NCBI RefSeq assembly: GCF_024699945.1
Contig: NZ_JAJOMY010000001.1
Location: 2,294,001 to 2,358,000 of the forward strand
Length of the DNA stretch: 64,000 nucleotides
Source of the DNA: Phenylobacterium sp. J426
GTDB taxonomy: Bacteria; Pseudomonadota; Alphaproteobacteria; Caulobacterales; Caulobacteraceae
Direction of reading: 5' to 3'
Of the stretch, positions 1 to 10,310 are shown in pieces (the stretch's first letter is position 1; the number at the start of each line of letters is the position of its first letter). The notes beneath the pieces were generated by a model, which saw only the letters and a list, made by a program, of their open reading frames with translations, was not told the origin of the DNA and searched no databases. Made by a program: the position numbers and the translations under genes.

Positions 1-1072
1 CCACGTCCCAGGTGAAGTCGCCCAGCTGCGCGGCCCTGTGGGCGAGCCGAAGCCGCCCCTCCGAAGCGGACTGAGCGTCCTCGGCGAGGGCCTGGGCGTG
101 GGCCGACCACGTGCGTGTCGCGACGTCGCCGACCAGCGAGACCTCGTCGGACGTCCAGCGGCGCGGGGCGGCGGCGTGGGCGTAGAGGATCGCCGACAGC
201 TCGCCGTCCCTGAGCAGCGGCGCGACGATCAACGCCCGCGTCCCGATGCCCCGCCAGGTCTCGAGGTAGGCCTCGTCGGCGGTGCGCGGATCCCGCTCGC
301 AGTCTTCGACCACGACGACGCGTCCCGCACGGAGTTCGGCGATGACCTGCGGGCCGAACCCGTCGAGCAGCCGCGCCTCGCCGGCCAACGACCGAACGCC
401 CTCGGCGGTCCAGTCCTGGTCGACACGCACCACCTCGCCGTGTTCGACGACCTCGCCGTAGCCGGCGCGGCTGACGTCGAGTTGGCGCCCGAGCGCCTCG
501 GCGGCGGCGATCTTCACCTCCAGGGGCGTGCGCGCCGCCTGAAGGGAGTCCCCCAGCTCGACGAGGAAGCTGAGACGGCGCTCGGCCAGCACCTTCTCGG
601 TGGTCTCGGCGCAGGCGCAGAACATGCCGACCACGGCGCCGCTCTCGTCGCGGACGGGAGAGTAGGAGAAGGTGAACCAGGTCTGCTCGTCGAAGCCCTT
701 GCGGCGCATCAGCAGCGGCAAGTCGTGGCGGTAGCTCGCCTGGCCCGCGAGGGCGGCGTCGATCAGCGGGCTGATGTCGGGCCAGATCTCGGACCAGATG
801 GTCTGGAAGCGATCCCCAAGGGCGCTCGGATGCTTGTCGCCGAGGATCTCAGCGTAGGCGTCATTGTAGAGGAAGCCGAGCTCGGGGCCCCAGGCGACGA
901 ACATCGGGAACTTCGAGGTCAGCATCAGCCCGACGACGGTTCGCAAGGACTGCGGCCAACCGGCCGGGCGACCGAGCGGCGAGGCCGACCAGTCGTGAGC
1001 GCGCATGAGGGCGCCCAGCTCGCCGCCGTCGGCGAGGAACGGTTCGTCGACTGGCGGGCGTTCGAACGTCAC
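1..1072 (-). CDS. PAS/GAF sensory protein, probably a histidine kinase (C-terminus beyond left edge)
   Basis: About 357 codons read without a stop from a GTG at 1072 to the window edge, so the C-terminus is missing. Residues 35-150 look like a PAS domain (motif KFPMFVAWGPELGFLYND). A short helical linker follows (TTEKVLAERRLSFLVELGD), then a GAF domain over roughly 165-320 (ALIVAPLLRDGELSAILYAH), then the start of a second PAS-like segment (LAHRAAQLGDFTWDV). This order is common in Caulobacterales sensor kinases that end in an HWE or HisKA_2 catalytic region, but no kinase motif is visible here, so histidine kinase is inference. No transmembrane segment is seen, so it is probably cytoplasmic. 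The GTG start lacks a strong Shine-Dalgarno sequence. Confidence 0.75.
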   Translation of the reverse strand, partial: MTFERPPVDEPFLADGGELGALMRAHDWSASPLGRPAGWPQSLRTVVGLMLTSKFPMFVAWGPELGFLYNDAYAEILGDKHPSALGDRFQTIWSEIWPDISPLIDAALAGQASYRHDLPLLMRRKGFDEQTWFTFSYSPVRDESGAVVGMFCACAETTEKVLAERRLSFLVELGDSLQAARTPLEVKIAAAEALGRQLDVSRAGYGEVVEHGEVVRVDQDWTAEGVRSLAGEARLLDGFGPQVIAELRAGRVVVVEDCERDPRTADEAYLETWRGIGTRALIVAPLLRDGELSAILYAHAAAPRRWTSDEVSLVGDVATRTWSAHAQALAEDAQSASEGRLRLAHRAAQLGDFTWDV

Positions 1073-1280
1073 TCTGGTCCCTGGTCCCGGCTCCTCGGAC
1101 GGGAGGTTAGCGGCTGTCGACGCCGCCGTCCGTCGGAATCCAACCTTAGGACCTGCGCGGCGACCGTGTTCCTGCGGGCACATCCTCGGGGCGCTCTCAA
1201 TTGATGGATCGGTCGCCGCAGAACCGACCCTCGCACCGTGCGTTTGCAGCTCCAGGTGACCGACGACGAGGAGGCGAGAC

Positions 1281-2276
1281 GTGCCGCGCAAACGGCCCAG
1301 AGGCGTGCTGGCGATGGGATGGGCCTGCATCGAGGCGGCTGCGACGGGTCGCACCGAACATGCGCCGACGTCTTCGGAATACCCTGACACCGTCGTGCGA
1401 AGGACGAGCTTCATCGCCGGCGGCGGGCACCGCTGGCGCATTTCGGCGCTGGAGACCCCGCGCCAGGCGCCGCCGCCCTGGAAGATCGTCGTGATCACCG
1501 GCGCGCCGTCCTGGGCTGAGTACTGGGCCGAGACGCTGGCCGAGCTGCCCGAGGACCGTGAGATGATCGTGGTCGACCGGCCGGGCTACGCCGGGTCGGA
1601 GCCGCTGCATCCCGTCACCGACATCCGTGTGCAGGCCGAGGCCCTCGCCCCGGTGCTGAATGCCGCGCGCGGCCAGAAGGTGCTTTTGGTGGGCCAGAGC
1701 TACGGCGCAGCCATCGCCTCGATCATGGCCGATCAGAACCCTGGCAAGGTGGCGGGCCTCGTCCTGCTCTCGGGCTTCTTCGGCGAGGCGGGACCGACGG
1801 CGAAGTGGCTGCTCGACATGGGCTCGAAGGCCCTGAAGGTCATTCCGCGCGACCTGCGCAACGCGGTCATCGAGGTGACCGGACAGCGGCCGCAGCTACG
1901 CCACGCCAAGCGCGCCCTGGCCCGGGTCAATGTGCCCATTCACATGATCCACGGCGACAAGGACGACTTCGCCCCCCTGGAGACCGCCGAACGGCTGGCG
2001 GCTGAAACCGTGACCCGCCGCCCGATCCGGGTGGTGCGCACGGAAGGCGCAAACCACTTCCTGAACGACGGTCCGGCCGAGCAGCTGATCGCCGCTCTGG
2101 AGAGCTGCATCCCGCAGCAGACGGCGTGGACCTTCCGCTGGCCCAAGCTGCCGACGCTGTGGCCCGCGCGGCTGCCCCGGCCCGAAGGCGTGGTCGCTCA
2201 GGTGCGGGCGGCCGGCGCCAAGGCCGGGCAGGCCGCGGCCGGCGTGGTGGATCCCGGTCGGCCCGCCGCCGCCTAG
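1281..2276 (+). CDS. alpha/beta-fold hydrolase
   Basis: A 331-residue protein with an alpha/beta hydrolase core. The nucleophile elbow GQSYG places the serine near residue 140; the acid lies in the HGDKDDFAP segment and the histidine in EGANHFLND. The oxyanion loop region VITGAPSWAEYW follows the first core strand. The start is GTG at 1281, chosen because GAGGAGGCG lies just upstream; an ATG at 1311 is possible. The substrate cannot be told from sequence. The stop codon overlaps the stop of the convergent chrA by four bases (2273-2276), so no terminator separates them. Confidence 0.8.
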   Translation: MPRKRPRGVLAMGWACIEAAATGRTEHAPTSSEYPDTVVRRTSFIAGGGHRWRISALETPRQAPPPWKIVVITGAPSWAEYWAETLAELPEDREMIVVDRPGYAGSEPLHPVTDIRVQAEALAPVLNAARGQKVLLVGQSYGAAIASIMADQNPGKVAGLVLLSGFFGEAGPTAKWLLDMGSKALKVIPRDLRNAVIEVTGQRPQLRHAKRALARVNVPIHMIHGDKDDFAPLETAERLAAETVTRRPIRVVRTEGANHFLNDGPAEQLIAALESCIPQQTAWTFRWPKLPTLWPARLPRPEGVVAQVRAAGAKAGQAAAGVVDPGRPAAA

Positions 2277-3474
2277 AGCAGCGCGCCCGTCGCCGTCGCG
2301 AAGCCCAGCACCACCAGCCAAGGCGGCAAGCGCGCGACCTGCAGGAAGACGAAGGCGGCCGCCAGCAGCGCCCAGTCCGACGGCCGGCCGATCGTGGTGC
2401 TCAGCACAGGGTCCCACAGCGCCGCGGCCAGCAGGCCGACGACCACCGCGCCCACGCCGGCCAGGGCGCCGCGCGCCCACGGCTCGCGCTTCAGCCGGTC
2501 CCAGAACGGCAGGACGCCGACCACCAGCAGGAGGCTCGGGAGGAAGATGGCGAACAGCGCGATCAGGCCGCCCACGACGCCCCGGGGCCCGAAGGTCTGG
2601 GCCGCGCCCACGAACCCCGCGAAGCTGAACAGGGGCCTGGCAGCGCCTGGACCATGCCGTAACCGGCGAGGAAGAGGTCGGGATCGATCCAGGCGCGGTG
2701 GACGACCTCGCGCTCCAGCAGCGGCAGCACCACGTGGCCGCCGCCGAACACGAGGGCGCCGGTCCGATAGAAGACGGCGGCGAGGCCCAGGCCCGGGTTC
2801 TGGAGCAGAGTCGCCAGTAGCGGCAGCGCGAGCAGGAGGCCGGCAAAGAGGGTCAGCGCGATCACGGCGCTTCCGGTGTCGACCGGCGGCAGTGCGTCCT
2901 CGGGCGCTTCGGTCCCGCCGACGTCGCGCAGCAGGGCGAAGCCGAAGGCTCCGCCGGCGAGGATGGCGCCGACCTGGGCGACAGGTCCCTGGGCGATCAC
3001 CAGCCCCGCGGCGGCCCTCAGGGCCATGCCGGCGCGTATCGGACCGCGCGCCAGGGCGCGGGCCATCTGCACCAGCGCCTGCAGCACCACCGCCGCGGCG
3101 GCGATCTTGAGGCCGTGGATCCAGCCGGAGCCCAACGCCAGCTCCAGCCGGGGCGCCAGGAAGGCGAAGGCGATCATCAGCGTCGCCGCCGGCAGGGTGA
3201 AGCCGGCGAAGGCCGCCAGCGCGCCGGCGAGGCCCGCCTGCCGCAGCCCGATCGCCATCCCGACCTGGCTCGACGCAGGACCCGGCAGGAAATGGCAGAG
3301 CGCCAGCAGGTCCGCATAGGCGGCGTCCGAGATCCAGCCCCGGCGCTCCACGAACTCGCGCCGGAAATACCCAAGGTGCGCGACCGGGCCGCCGAAGGCG
3401 GTGAGGCCCTGCTTCAGGAAGGCCAGGAAGACGTCGAGCGGAGTGACGGCCTTGGGCGGCGGAGCGGCGTCCAT
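2273..3474 (-). CDS. chrA: chromate transporter ChrA, long form (one frameshift)
   Basis: Proton-coupled chromate efflux protein of the CHR family, here about 400 residues with the two homologous halves of the long form. The N-terminal half carries the family signature FGGPVAHLGYFRREFVERR and the LPGPASSQ loop; the second half carries VFGGGHVVLPLLEREVV and ALPGP. The frame breaks after ALPGP: in the G-run at 2632-2635 one base appears to be missing, and adding one restores LPGPLFSFAGFVGAAQ and a membrane-rich C-terminus ending at 2273. The protein is otherwise complete, so I treat the break as a probable sequence error. A real loss of the second half would make it a pseudogene. Confidence 0.8.
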
Positions 3475-3596
3475 TGCGCTCTAGATGGAAGGCGCACGCG
3501 CGCCTGTCGACCTGTTTCCCGACGAGAAGCCTCTTCCCACGCCCTGCGGAACGACGATAAGGCTGTTTCAAACGCCAGTATGAAGGGGAGACCGCC

Positions 3597-4682
3597 ATGA
3601 AGGCCGCCGTGCTTCGGGAAGTGGGCAAGCCGCTCCAGATCGAGGACGTGCAGATCAGCAAGCCTGGTCCGCACGAGGTGCTGATCCGCACCGCCGCCGC
3701 CGGCGTCTGCCACTCGGACCTCCACTTCGTGGAAGGTTCCTATCCGCACCCGCTGCCGGCGGTGCTGGGTCACGAGAGCGCCGGCGTGGTCGAGGCGGTG
3801 GGTTCGGAAGTCCGCACCGTGAAGCCGGGCGACCACGTGATCACCTGTCTCTCGGCCTTCTGCGGCCACTGCAACCACTGCATCACCGGCCACATGGCCC
3901 GCTGTGTGTCGCCCGACACCAAGCGCGGCAAGGACGAGGAGCCGCGTCTGGCCTCGCAGATGGGGCCGATGATGCAGTACCTGAACCTGTCGTCGTTCGC
4001 CGAGCAGATGCTGATCCACGAGCATGCGTGCGTGGCGATCCGCAAGGACATGCCGCTGGACCGCGCCGCCCTGATCGGCTGTTCGGTGATGACCGGCGTC
4101 GGGGCGGTCATGCACACCTCGAACGTCCGCCCGGGTGAGACCGTCGCCGTCATCGGCTGCGGCGGCGTAGGCCTGTCGGCGATCAACGGCGCAGCCATCG
4201 CCGGCGCCGGCCGCATCATCGCCGTCGATGTCGTGGCGGGTAAGGAGAATTACGCCCGGGCGTTCGGCGCCACCGACTTCGTCAACGCCGCGGAAGTCGA
4301 TCCGGTGAAGACCATCATCGAGATGACCCAGGGCGGCGTCGACCACAGCTTCGAGGCGCTGGGGATGGTGAAGACCGCCGAGCAGGCGTTCAACATGCTG
4401 GGCCGCGGCGGCACGGCCAACATCATCGGCATGATCCCTGTCGGCCAGTCCATCAGCCTGATGGGCGCGGCCTTCCTGGGCGAGAAGCGCATCCAGGGCT
4501 CTCTGATGGGCTCGAACCGCTTCCCGGTCGACATGCCGCGGCTCGTCGACATGTACATGGCTGGCAAGTTGAAGCTGGACGACATGATCTCGCGCCGCCT
4601 GAAGCTGGAGCAGGTGAACGAGGCCTTCGAGGAGATGAAGACGGGCTCGATCGCCCGCTCGGTCATCGTCTTCGACGCCTAA
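3597..4682 (+). CDS. zinc-dependent alcohol dehydrogenase
   Basis: Medium-chain dehydrogenase/reductase of 361 residues. Catalytic zinc ligands are visible as C38 and the GHE motif (H59, E60). The structural zinc lobe has the four cysteines C89, C92, C95 and C103 in the usual spacing. The nucleotide-binding motif GCGGVGLSAING follows in the second half, with acidic residue D in AVDVVAGK suggesting NAD(H). The family oxidises alcohols or formaldehyde adducts; the true substrate is not clear. The stop overlaps the stop of the convergent cytochrome gene (4679-4682). Confidence 0.88.
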   Translation: MKAAVLREVGKPLQIEDVQISKPGPHEVLIRTAAAGVCHSDLHFVEGSYPHPLPAVLGHESAGVVEAVGSEVRTVKPGDHVITCLSAFCGHCNHCITGHMARCVSPDTKRGKDEEPRLASQMGPMMQYLNLSSFAEQMLIHEHACVAIRKDMPLDRAALIGCSVMTGVGAVMHTSNVRPGETVAVIGCGGVGLSAINGAAIAGAGRIIAVDVVAGKENYARAFGATDFVNAAEVDPVKTIIEMTQGGVDHSFEALGMVKTAEQAFNMLGRGGTANIIGMIPVGQSISLMGAAFLGEKRIQGSLMGSNRFPVDMPRLVDMYMAGKLKLDDMISRRLKLEQVNEAFEEMKTGSIARSVIVFDA

Positions 4683-5017
4683 GGCCTCAGCGCGCCCGTC
4701 CGCCGGGTCTGGATGCTGTCCAGGTAGAGGATGATCGATCGGACATCCTCCTCCCGGAACCGAAACTCGGGCATCATCGGATGGCCGGTGAGCAGGCCCT
4801 CCGCGAGGGCCTCGGCCAGCATCTCGGGCTGATAGCGGCGATGCAGCTCCCGGAAGGCCGGGGCGGCCGGTTCGGGGCTCGCGCCGCTTGGCCCCGCGGC
4901 GTGACAGCCGCCGCAGTGGCGCTGGATCAGCTCCCGGCCGCGCGCGGGGTCGGGTTCGGCCGAGGCGGCGCCGGCGAAGGCAAGGACGACAGCAGCGAGG
5001 GCGAGGGGGCGCAGCAT
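4679..5017 (-). CDS. small c-type cytochrome, periplasmic
   Basis: A 112-residue protein with an N-terminal signal peptide cleaved near the ASA-EPD boundary at residue 20, followed by a single haem c attachment motif CGGCH (residues 35-39). The likely methionine axial ligand is in HPMMPEF near residue 80. The protein is a class I cytochrome with a single domain and should be an electron carrier in the periplasm. It stands opposite the alcohol dehydrogenase gene, but a convergent layout does not prove a shared role. The partner is unknown. Confidence 0.85.
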   Translation of the reverse strand: MLRPLALAAVVLAFAGAASAEPDPARGRELIQRHCGGCHAAGPSGASPEPAAPAFRELHRRYQPEMLAEALAEGLLTGHPMMPEFRFREEDVRSIILYLDSIQTRRTGALRP

Positions 5018-5060
5018 CGCGCCAGGAAATCACGTCCTGACATCGTCACCTTGACGTCGA

Positions 5061-5858
5061 TCAAGCCGCCTTCGGTCGCATCACCAGCCAGGGGGTCGGG
5101 CAGCCGCGCCATTCCCAGACGGCCAGAAGCTGATCCAGATGGCCCAGAGCCTTCAGCCAGGGCGGCAGGTCGCAAGTCTTGCCGGCGGTGTCGATCCGTT
5201 CGATGTCGTGGGTGGCCGTGAAGCGCTGCACCAGCGCCTCGAGCGCCGCGGCGCTGTGGGTTTCGACGATGAGGCGCATCCCGCCCAAGGCCGGGGCCAA
5301 GTCGGGCCGAAGCAGCTCGGTCTCCGCGCCTTCGACGTCCATGATGACCAGCGCGCGCCGGCCGGCGAAACGCTCGAAGTCCTCTGGGGCGAACCGCTCG
5401 CCGATCGACACGCGGTCAGAGACCCCGTTGCGCTCTGCGAGATCGGCGCATGCGGCCCGAGCCTTGGCCGCGATGTCATAGGCGTAGATCACGGCGTCGG
5501 GCAGCATCCGGGCGAGGCCGACCGCGTAGAACCCTTCCGCGCAGCCGACATCGATCACGCAGTCGATCCGCTCCTGCCGAAGCGCTTCCAGATAGGGGTG
5601 CAATTCCGACTCATAAGTCCCGAGCAGGCGGGGCATCAGCGCGCCTTCGGCCGCCCGGCCGACGTAGGCCATCCCGGCGAAGGGCCCAGAGAGGACGCGG
5701 GCGCCGTGGTGCTTGAGGAAGGTGTTCACCAGCATCTGCTGGCGCCAGAAGCCCAGCAGCCGGAGCAGTTCGTTGACGTGCGGGACGTCGGCGTCCTCAG
5801 GCCAGGCCGCCACGTCGTTGCGCACGCATTGAATCGTCGTGGCGGTGAGCTGCCCCAT
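5061..5858 (-). CDS. class I SAM-dependent methyltransferase, FkbM-like
   Basis: A 265-residue protein with motif I of Rossmann methyltransferases, VIDVGCAEGFYAVG (about 101-114), then an acidic residue in YAYDIAAKAR, and VIMDVEGAE typical of the FkbM group. The start is ATG at 5858. The N-terminal 95 residues are less recognisable and hold a probable capping region. FkbM-like enzymes methylate sugars or small molecules, but nothing nearby identifies a substrate. It is a single transcription unit on the minus strand next to the M23 peptidase gene. Confidence 0.78.
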   Translation of the reverse strand: MGQLTATTIQCVRNDVAAWPEDADVPHVNELLRLLGFWRQQMLVNTFLKHHGARVLSGPFAGMAYVGRAAEGALMPRLLGTYESELHPYLEALRQERIDCVIDVGCAEGFYAVGLARMLPDAVIYAYDIAAKARAACADLAERNGVSDRVSIGERFAPEDFERFAGRRALVIMDVEGAETELLRPDLAPALGGMRLIVETHSAAALEALVQRFTATHDIERIDTAGKTCDLPPWLKALGHLDQLLAVWEWRGCPTPWLVMRPKAA

Positions 5859-5955
5859 CGACGTTTCCCCGCTGTCGGGGCCATGAAACGCCCCGATCCT
5901 TGGGAAATCAATGTCTTAAGCTTGGCCTTGGTTGCTTGCGGCTTCTACGGGGTCG

Positions 5956-7281
5956 TCAGTCAGCAGAGGCCAGCTGGCGTGAAGGCTCGGCCCCACCGTT
6001 CGCCAGCAGGCGCTGGATGCGATCTTTCTGGGCCCGGAAACGTGCGAGCTCTGCGCCGGCCAGGACAGTGCCCTGAGGCACCTTGGCGCCCACCGGATTC
6101 ACCCGGCGCCCGTTCTGCCAGACTTCATAGTGCAGGTGCGGTCCCGTCGAGAGACCGGTCGAGCCCACGTAGGCGATCACCTGGCCCTGGCGGACCCGCG
6201 CGCCGGGGCGAATGCCGTTCGCGTAGCGGGAGACGTGGGCGTAGCCGGTATCCCATCCGCCCGTGTGGCGCAGCTGGACATAGTTGCCGTAGCCGCCCCA
6301 GCGGCTGGCGCGGACCACCACGCCGTCGCCGGCCGCCAGGATCGGCGTGCCATGGCCGGCGCCGAAGTCGACGCCCTGGTGCGCCCGGGCGTAGCCCAGC
6401 ACCGGGTGGCGCCGGAGGCCGAAGTTGGACGTCATCCGCGCGCCGTCGATCGGCGTGCGGAGCAGGAAGCCTTTGATGTTCTTTCCGGTCTCGTCGAAGT
6501 ACTCGACGCCGCCGCCGGTCCGCTCGAACCGGTAGAACTTCACGCCTTTCAGCTCGGCGTACTCTAGCTCGCCTACGTCGACCGTGCGGCCGCTCGCCGT
6601 GACCTTGCGGTCGAAAACCAGCTTGAAGTCGTCGCCCGCCTGCATCTCGCGGAAGTCGATCTTATGCGCGAAGAGCTTCGCCACCTGGCCGACGATCTCG
6701 GGGGTCGCGCCCAGCTTGGACGCGCTCTCGTACAGCGAGCCGCGGATTTCGCCGTCGGCGACCGTCACCTCGTTGCGGACCTCTTCCTCGAGTGCGCGGA
6801 GACGCAGCGCCCCGTCGAAGCTGCGTGAGAGGGTGAGCGCGCTGGCAGGGCCGGTGCGCATCGACAGGCCGATAAGCCGCGCCGGGCCGCGCTCGGCACG
6901 GGGCTTGGCGATGGCGGCGTCGAAGGCCATTCCGGCCTTGATGTGGACGGTGTCCATGGCCTCGGCCAGGGCGGCTACGGCCTGGCGGGCCTCTTCCGGG
7001 GCGACGCCGGCGCGCTGGACCGCCTGTTCAAGGGTCTCGCCGCGCAGGACCTTGAGCGGCACGTTTTCGGGGCGGTCCCAGCCAGGTTGGCTGACGGCGG
7101 CCTGGGTGAAGGCGGTGTGCTGGAGGGCGGCGACGGCTTCGGGCGCCAGCGGGGGCGCCGAGGGCGCCGTGGTGGTGTCGGTGAATTTCCAGGCGACGAA
7201 CAGCGCCATCAGCGCGCCGCCGCCGACCATTACGCGCGGCGCAATCCGGAACGAGAACCGTCGCGGGTCGAATTCTGCCAT
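5956..7281 (-). CDS. M23 family peptidoglycan endopeptidase, membrane anchored
   Basis: A protein of about 441 residues with an N-terminal transmembrane segment (around residues 17-34), a middle region of the kind that holds the peptidase in check, and a C-terminal LytM/M23 domain. The zinc motifs are intact: HQGVDFG (HxxxD) and HLHYEVW (HxH). It should cut cross-links in the periplasm during growth or division. The start could be the ATG at 7281 or the GTG one codon upstream at 7284; GGGGGCG precedes both. The 156 bases upstream to the ArsC gene hold no other gene that I can see. Confidence 0.88.
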   Translation of the reverse strand: MAEFDPRRFSFRIAPRVMVGGGALMALFVAWKFTDTTTAPSAPPLAPEAVAALQHTAFTQAAVSQPGWDRPENVPLKVLRGETLEQAVQRAGVAPEEARQAVAALAEAMDTVHIKAGMAFDAAIAKPRAERGPARLIGLSMRTGPASALTLSRSFDGALRLRALEEEVRNEVTVADGEIRGSLYESASKLGATPEIVGQVAKLFAHKIDFREMQAGDDFKLVFDRKVTASGRTVDVGELEYAELKGVKFYRFERTGGGVEYFDETGKNIKGFLLRTPIDGARMTSNFGLRRHPVLGYARAHQGVDFGAGHGTPILAAGDGVVVRASRWGGYGNYVQLRHTGGWDTGYAHVSRYANGIRPGARVRQGQVIAYVGSTGLSTGPHLHYEVWQNGRRVNPVGAKVPQGTVLAGAELARFRAQKDRIQRLLANGGAEPSRQLASAD

Positions 7282-7437
7282 CACGCCCCCGTACTAGCCG
7301 ATGCACGGTTAAGGCATCGGCTACGCAAAGCCAACTTGTCAGCGTCCCCCGCGGAGCCCCTCAGCGAGGGCTGCTCCCCGGCGCATGAATACCGGAAAAG
7401 CGCAGCTGCGCCACCGGCCGAATTGTCACGGACTCCC

Positions 7438-7788
7438 TTAGAGCAGCGTGAGCACCAGTTCCGCCGGGCGGCAGAGCGCGGCGCCCTTCGGTGTGACCAC
7501 GATAGGGCGATTCACCAGAACCGGCTCGATGATCATGGCCGCGATAAGCGCCTCGTCCGAAGCTGCGGGATCAGAGAGGCCGAGTTCGTCGGCGCGGGTG
7601 CCTTTCACGCGCAGGATGTCGTGGGCTGACGCGCCCATCTTCTGCAGCAGATCCTCCAGGCCTTCCTTAGTCCACCCCTCCTTCAGGTACTCGACGACCT
7701 TGGGTTCGACCCCCTTCTCGCGGAGGAGGGCGAGCGTGTTGCGGGACGTGCCGCAGTTCGGGTTGTGGTAGATCGTGACGTCGGTCAT
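7438..7788 (-). CDS. arsC: arsenate reductase-like protein (ArsC/Spx fold)
   Basis: A 116-residue thioredoxin-fold protein with the ArsC pattern: HNPNCGTSRN at the N-terminus with the reactive cysteine (C12), and the conserved NRPIVVTPKGAALCRP segment near the C-terminus. The glutaredoxin-dependent ArsC class reduces arsenate to arsenite. No arsR, arsB or acr3 lies alongside, so a stress or redox role is possible. The start is ATG at 7788. The gene begins 23 bases after the stop of the M28 peptidase gene on the same strand and is likely co-transcribed with it. Confidence 0.85.
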   Translation of the reverse strand: MTDVTIYHNPNCGTSRNTLALLREKGVEPKVVEYLKEGWTKEGLEDLLQKMGASAHDILRVKGTRADELGLSDPAASDEALIAAMIIEPVLVNRPIVVTPKGAALCRPAELVLTLL

Positions 7789-7811
7789 CCCGCTCGGATA
7801 CCCGCTCGGGC

Positions 7812-10192
7812 TCACCAGGTGAAGCGGCGCGATCCGGTCACGATCGTCGAGTCCGAGGTGTGGAACGGCGCGATGTGCGTGGGGCGCAGCGGCAGCGGCT
7901 TCGCGGCCGCGGGCCAGCGTTCCAGCGTCGCCGCATAGCGGAGGTCGAGCGCCGCCCCCGGCGGGGCGCGGAAGGCGACGGCGACGCCGGCCGGTTCGGC
8001 CTCCCACCAGATGCGGTTCCACTTGCCGGCCCTCAGCACCAGCGGCTTCGGTCCCAGCCCCTCGAGGGGCAGGTCGACGGAGGGGCGGAGCTGCAGCGAG
8101 AGGATCCGGGCGCCCGGCGGCGGGACGGCCCGGAGGCTGAAGCGCCCTTCGCCCTGCGGCGCGAAGGTGATCTCCGGCGGGCTCTCCTGCACCATCGCCG
8201 CCGGCGCCGCCCGGTAGGGCTGCGGCGCCATCCAATGCCTGGTTTCAGAGATCGTGCCGCCGTCCGCGGCGAGCACGGTGCGGGTCCATCCGCCGTCCGT
8301 GGAGGTTTGGCTGACCCGCCACGCGCGGCCGGCGTCCTGGTCGACGTGGTACTGCACGTAGGACAGCTGGGGATGCCTGGCGCTCCAGGGTTCGTCGAAC
8401 CGCACCCACAGGGTGACGCCCGCGCCGGCCAGCAGCAGCAGGGGCCCGAGCAGCCGAGCGGGCGGCGCCCCTTCCACCGGCTGCGCGAGCGGCCATAGCA
8501 CCAAGGCCGCCATCAGGATCGGCAGCGCCTGCAGGGCCATCACGTCCAGGCTGAGATAGGCGGTGTGGGCGTAGCCACCGGCGAACGCGAGGCCCACTGC
8601 GGCCAGGAGCGCGAGCAGCGCGAAGGCCGGCGCCCCGCGGCGTACGCCCATGTCGGTCGCGGCGGCGCCGATCGCGCCCAGCAGCAGCGGCCAGGCCGCG
8701 ACATAGGCGATGGTCGGCGCCAGCGCCTGCAGCGCCATGGCGATCACGCCGCTCAGGATCAGCACGCCCGCCCAGGCCCCTGGCCGCCCGGCGGGTTTCC
8801 AGTAGGCGAAAAGCCCGACGAGCCCTGCGGCCATGCCGGCGATCAGAGAGACGCGGTCACTGCGATCCAGGGCGAAGGCGCCGAGGCCAGCGGCCAGAGG
8901 CAAGGCGGCGATCAGCCAGCGGCCCCGAGCGGCCGTCGCCGCCGCGAGGATCAGGAATCCCAGTCCCAGCAGCAGCACCGCCGTCTCCCACCGGCCGGCC
9001 TGGGCCAGGAGGTAGCTCTGGTCGAAGTAGCCGGCCCCCGCGCCGGTGGCGCGGCGGGCGAAACCCAGGACGGCGACGGCGCCGGTCAGCGCGAAGAGCA
9101 GGGCGGCGGCGCCGCGCGCGACGTCCATCCAGCGCAGCTCCCCCGCGTGTCGGGCGCGCCAGGCTCCAAGGCGAGGAGACCTGCGGCGACGGCGAGGACC
9201 GCCCAACCCGCGAGCGGCGGGTAGGCGATCAGCCAGCCGCCGGGGACCTGGCTGTAGACGAGGTCCGGTGCCTTGGCGGGTAGGACGGGCGCGGCGACCG
9301 CCGTCGCGGTTGCGGCGAGCACCTGGTCGCCCATCTCCTGCAACGAACCCTTCTCCAGATTGGCGGGGGTCGAGGTCGGCGAGTGGTAGTCGAACTGGCG
9401 GCCGATGAAGGCGAAGTTCAGGCCCTGCAGTCCGGCGTCCTTCGGCAGGGTGAAGTCGGTGCCGTTCGGCATCTGCTCGTAGATGAAGGTCGACAGCGAC
9501 GAGGCGCTGGGATTGCGGACGGCGGCGTGGAAGAGCCGCACGCTCTCGCCGTTGCCTCGGCCGGTCTCGAACATCTGCACGCGGCCGCCATTGCCGCGCG
9601 CCTCCATGTTCAGGACGAAGCCGATCCGTTTGGCGAGGGGGTCCTGATCGAAGAAGGCGCGGGCGCCGTGCAAGCCCGCTTCCTCGCCGTCGGTGATCAC
9701 GAGCATCAGGTCTCGACCCGGACCGCCGCGCGCCTCGATGACGCGGGCGATCTCGAGGGCGGCGGCGACGCCTGTGGTGTCGTCGGCGGCGCCCGGCGAG
9801 TTGGGGACGCTGTCGTAATGCGCCATCAGTGCGACCGCGGGCAGGCTGCGGTCGCGACCTGGCAGCACGCCGATGACGTTCTCGACGGTCGCCCCCGAGA
9901 GGCGCAGCTCGCCGGCCCGCTCACGCGTCGTGAACGTCGAATTCCGGCGGACGTAGGTTTCCAGGCCGAGGGCGCGCATCCGTGCGACGACGTGATCGCG
10001 GACCTCACGGTTCGCGGCAGAGCCCACCGGATGCGGCCGGGCGGCGATCGCTTGCACGTCGGCCATGGCGCGGCCGGCTGAGAAGATGGTCGGCGGGGCG
10101 TCGGAGGGCTTCGGCTCCGGAAGCTGGGCGCCGCGCCACGCCAGAAAGGCGCCAAGGACCAGCGCGACGACCAGCGCGATCAGCCTGCCCAT
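7812..10192 (-). CDS. M28 family membrane metallopeptidase (one frameshift)
   Basis: Reading through one break gives about 793 residues. An N-terminal transmembrane anchor is followed by an M28 zinc aminopeptidase domain with AHYDSVPNSPGAADDTTG, the ITDGEEAGLHGA catalytic glutamate motif and NMEARGNGG. The C-terminal half has about ten hydrophobic segments and ends with a soluble beta-rich domain. This is the layout of endoplasmic metallopeptidase 1-like proteins. The frame changes between 9140 and 9185; one missing base in the C-run at 9140-9144 explains it. The metal ligands are intact, which favours a sequence error. The substrate is unknown. Confidence 0.78.
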
Positions 10193-10250
10193 GAACGTCC
10201 CTCCCGACGCGCGCTTTTGTCCGAGGCTAGCCTGCGGCGGCGGAAACGAA

Positions 10251-10276
10251 AACGCCCGCCGGTGAAGGCGGGCGTT
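10251..10276 (-). terminator. rho-independent terminator after ctrA
   Basis: A 10-base perfect stem, AACGCCCGCC against GGCGGGCGTT, closes a six-base loop. On the minus strand it is followed by TTTTCGTTT, giving the U-tract expected downstream of ctrA, whose stop is at 10311. It also sits ahead of the M28 peptidase start at 10192 and so separates the two units. Confidence 0.85.
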
Positions 10277-10310
10277 CCGTAACTCTCCTCGAACTCAGAC
10301 CTTCGCGGCC

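Noticed and set aside
38..1204. 388-codon plus-strand open frame
   Set aside because: Antisense to the PAS/GAF gene that reads to the left edge.
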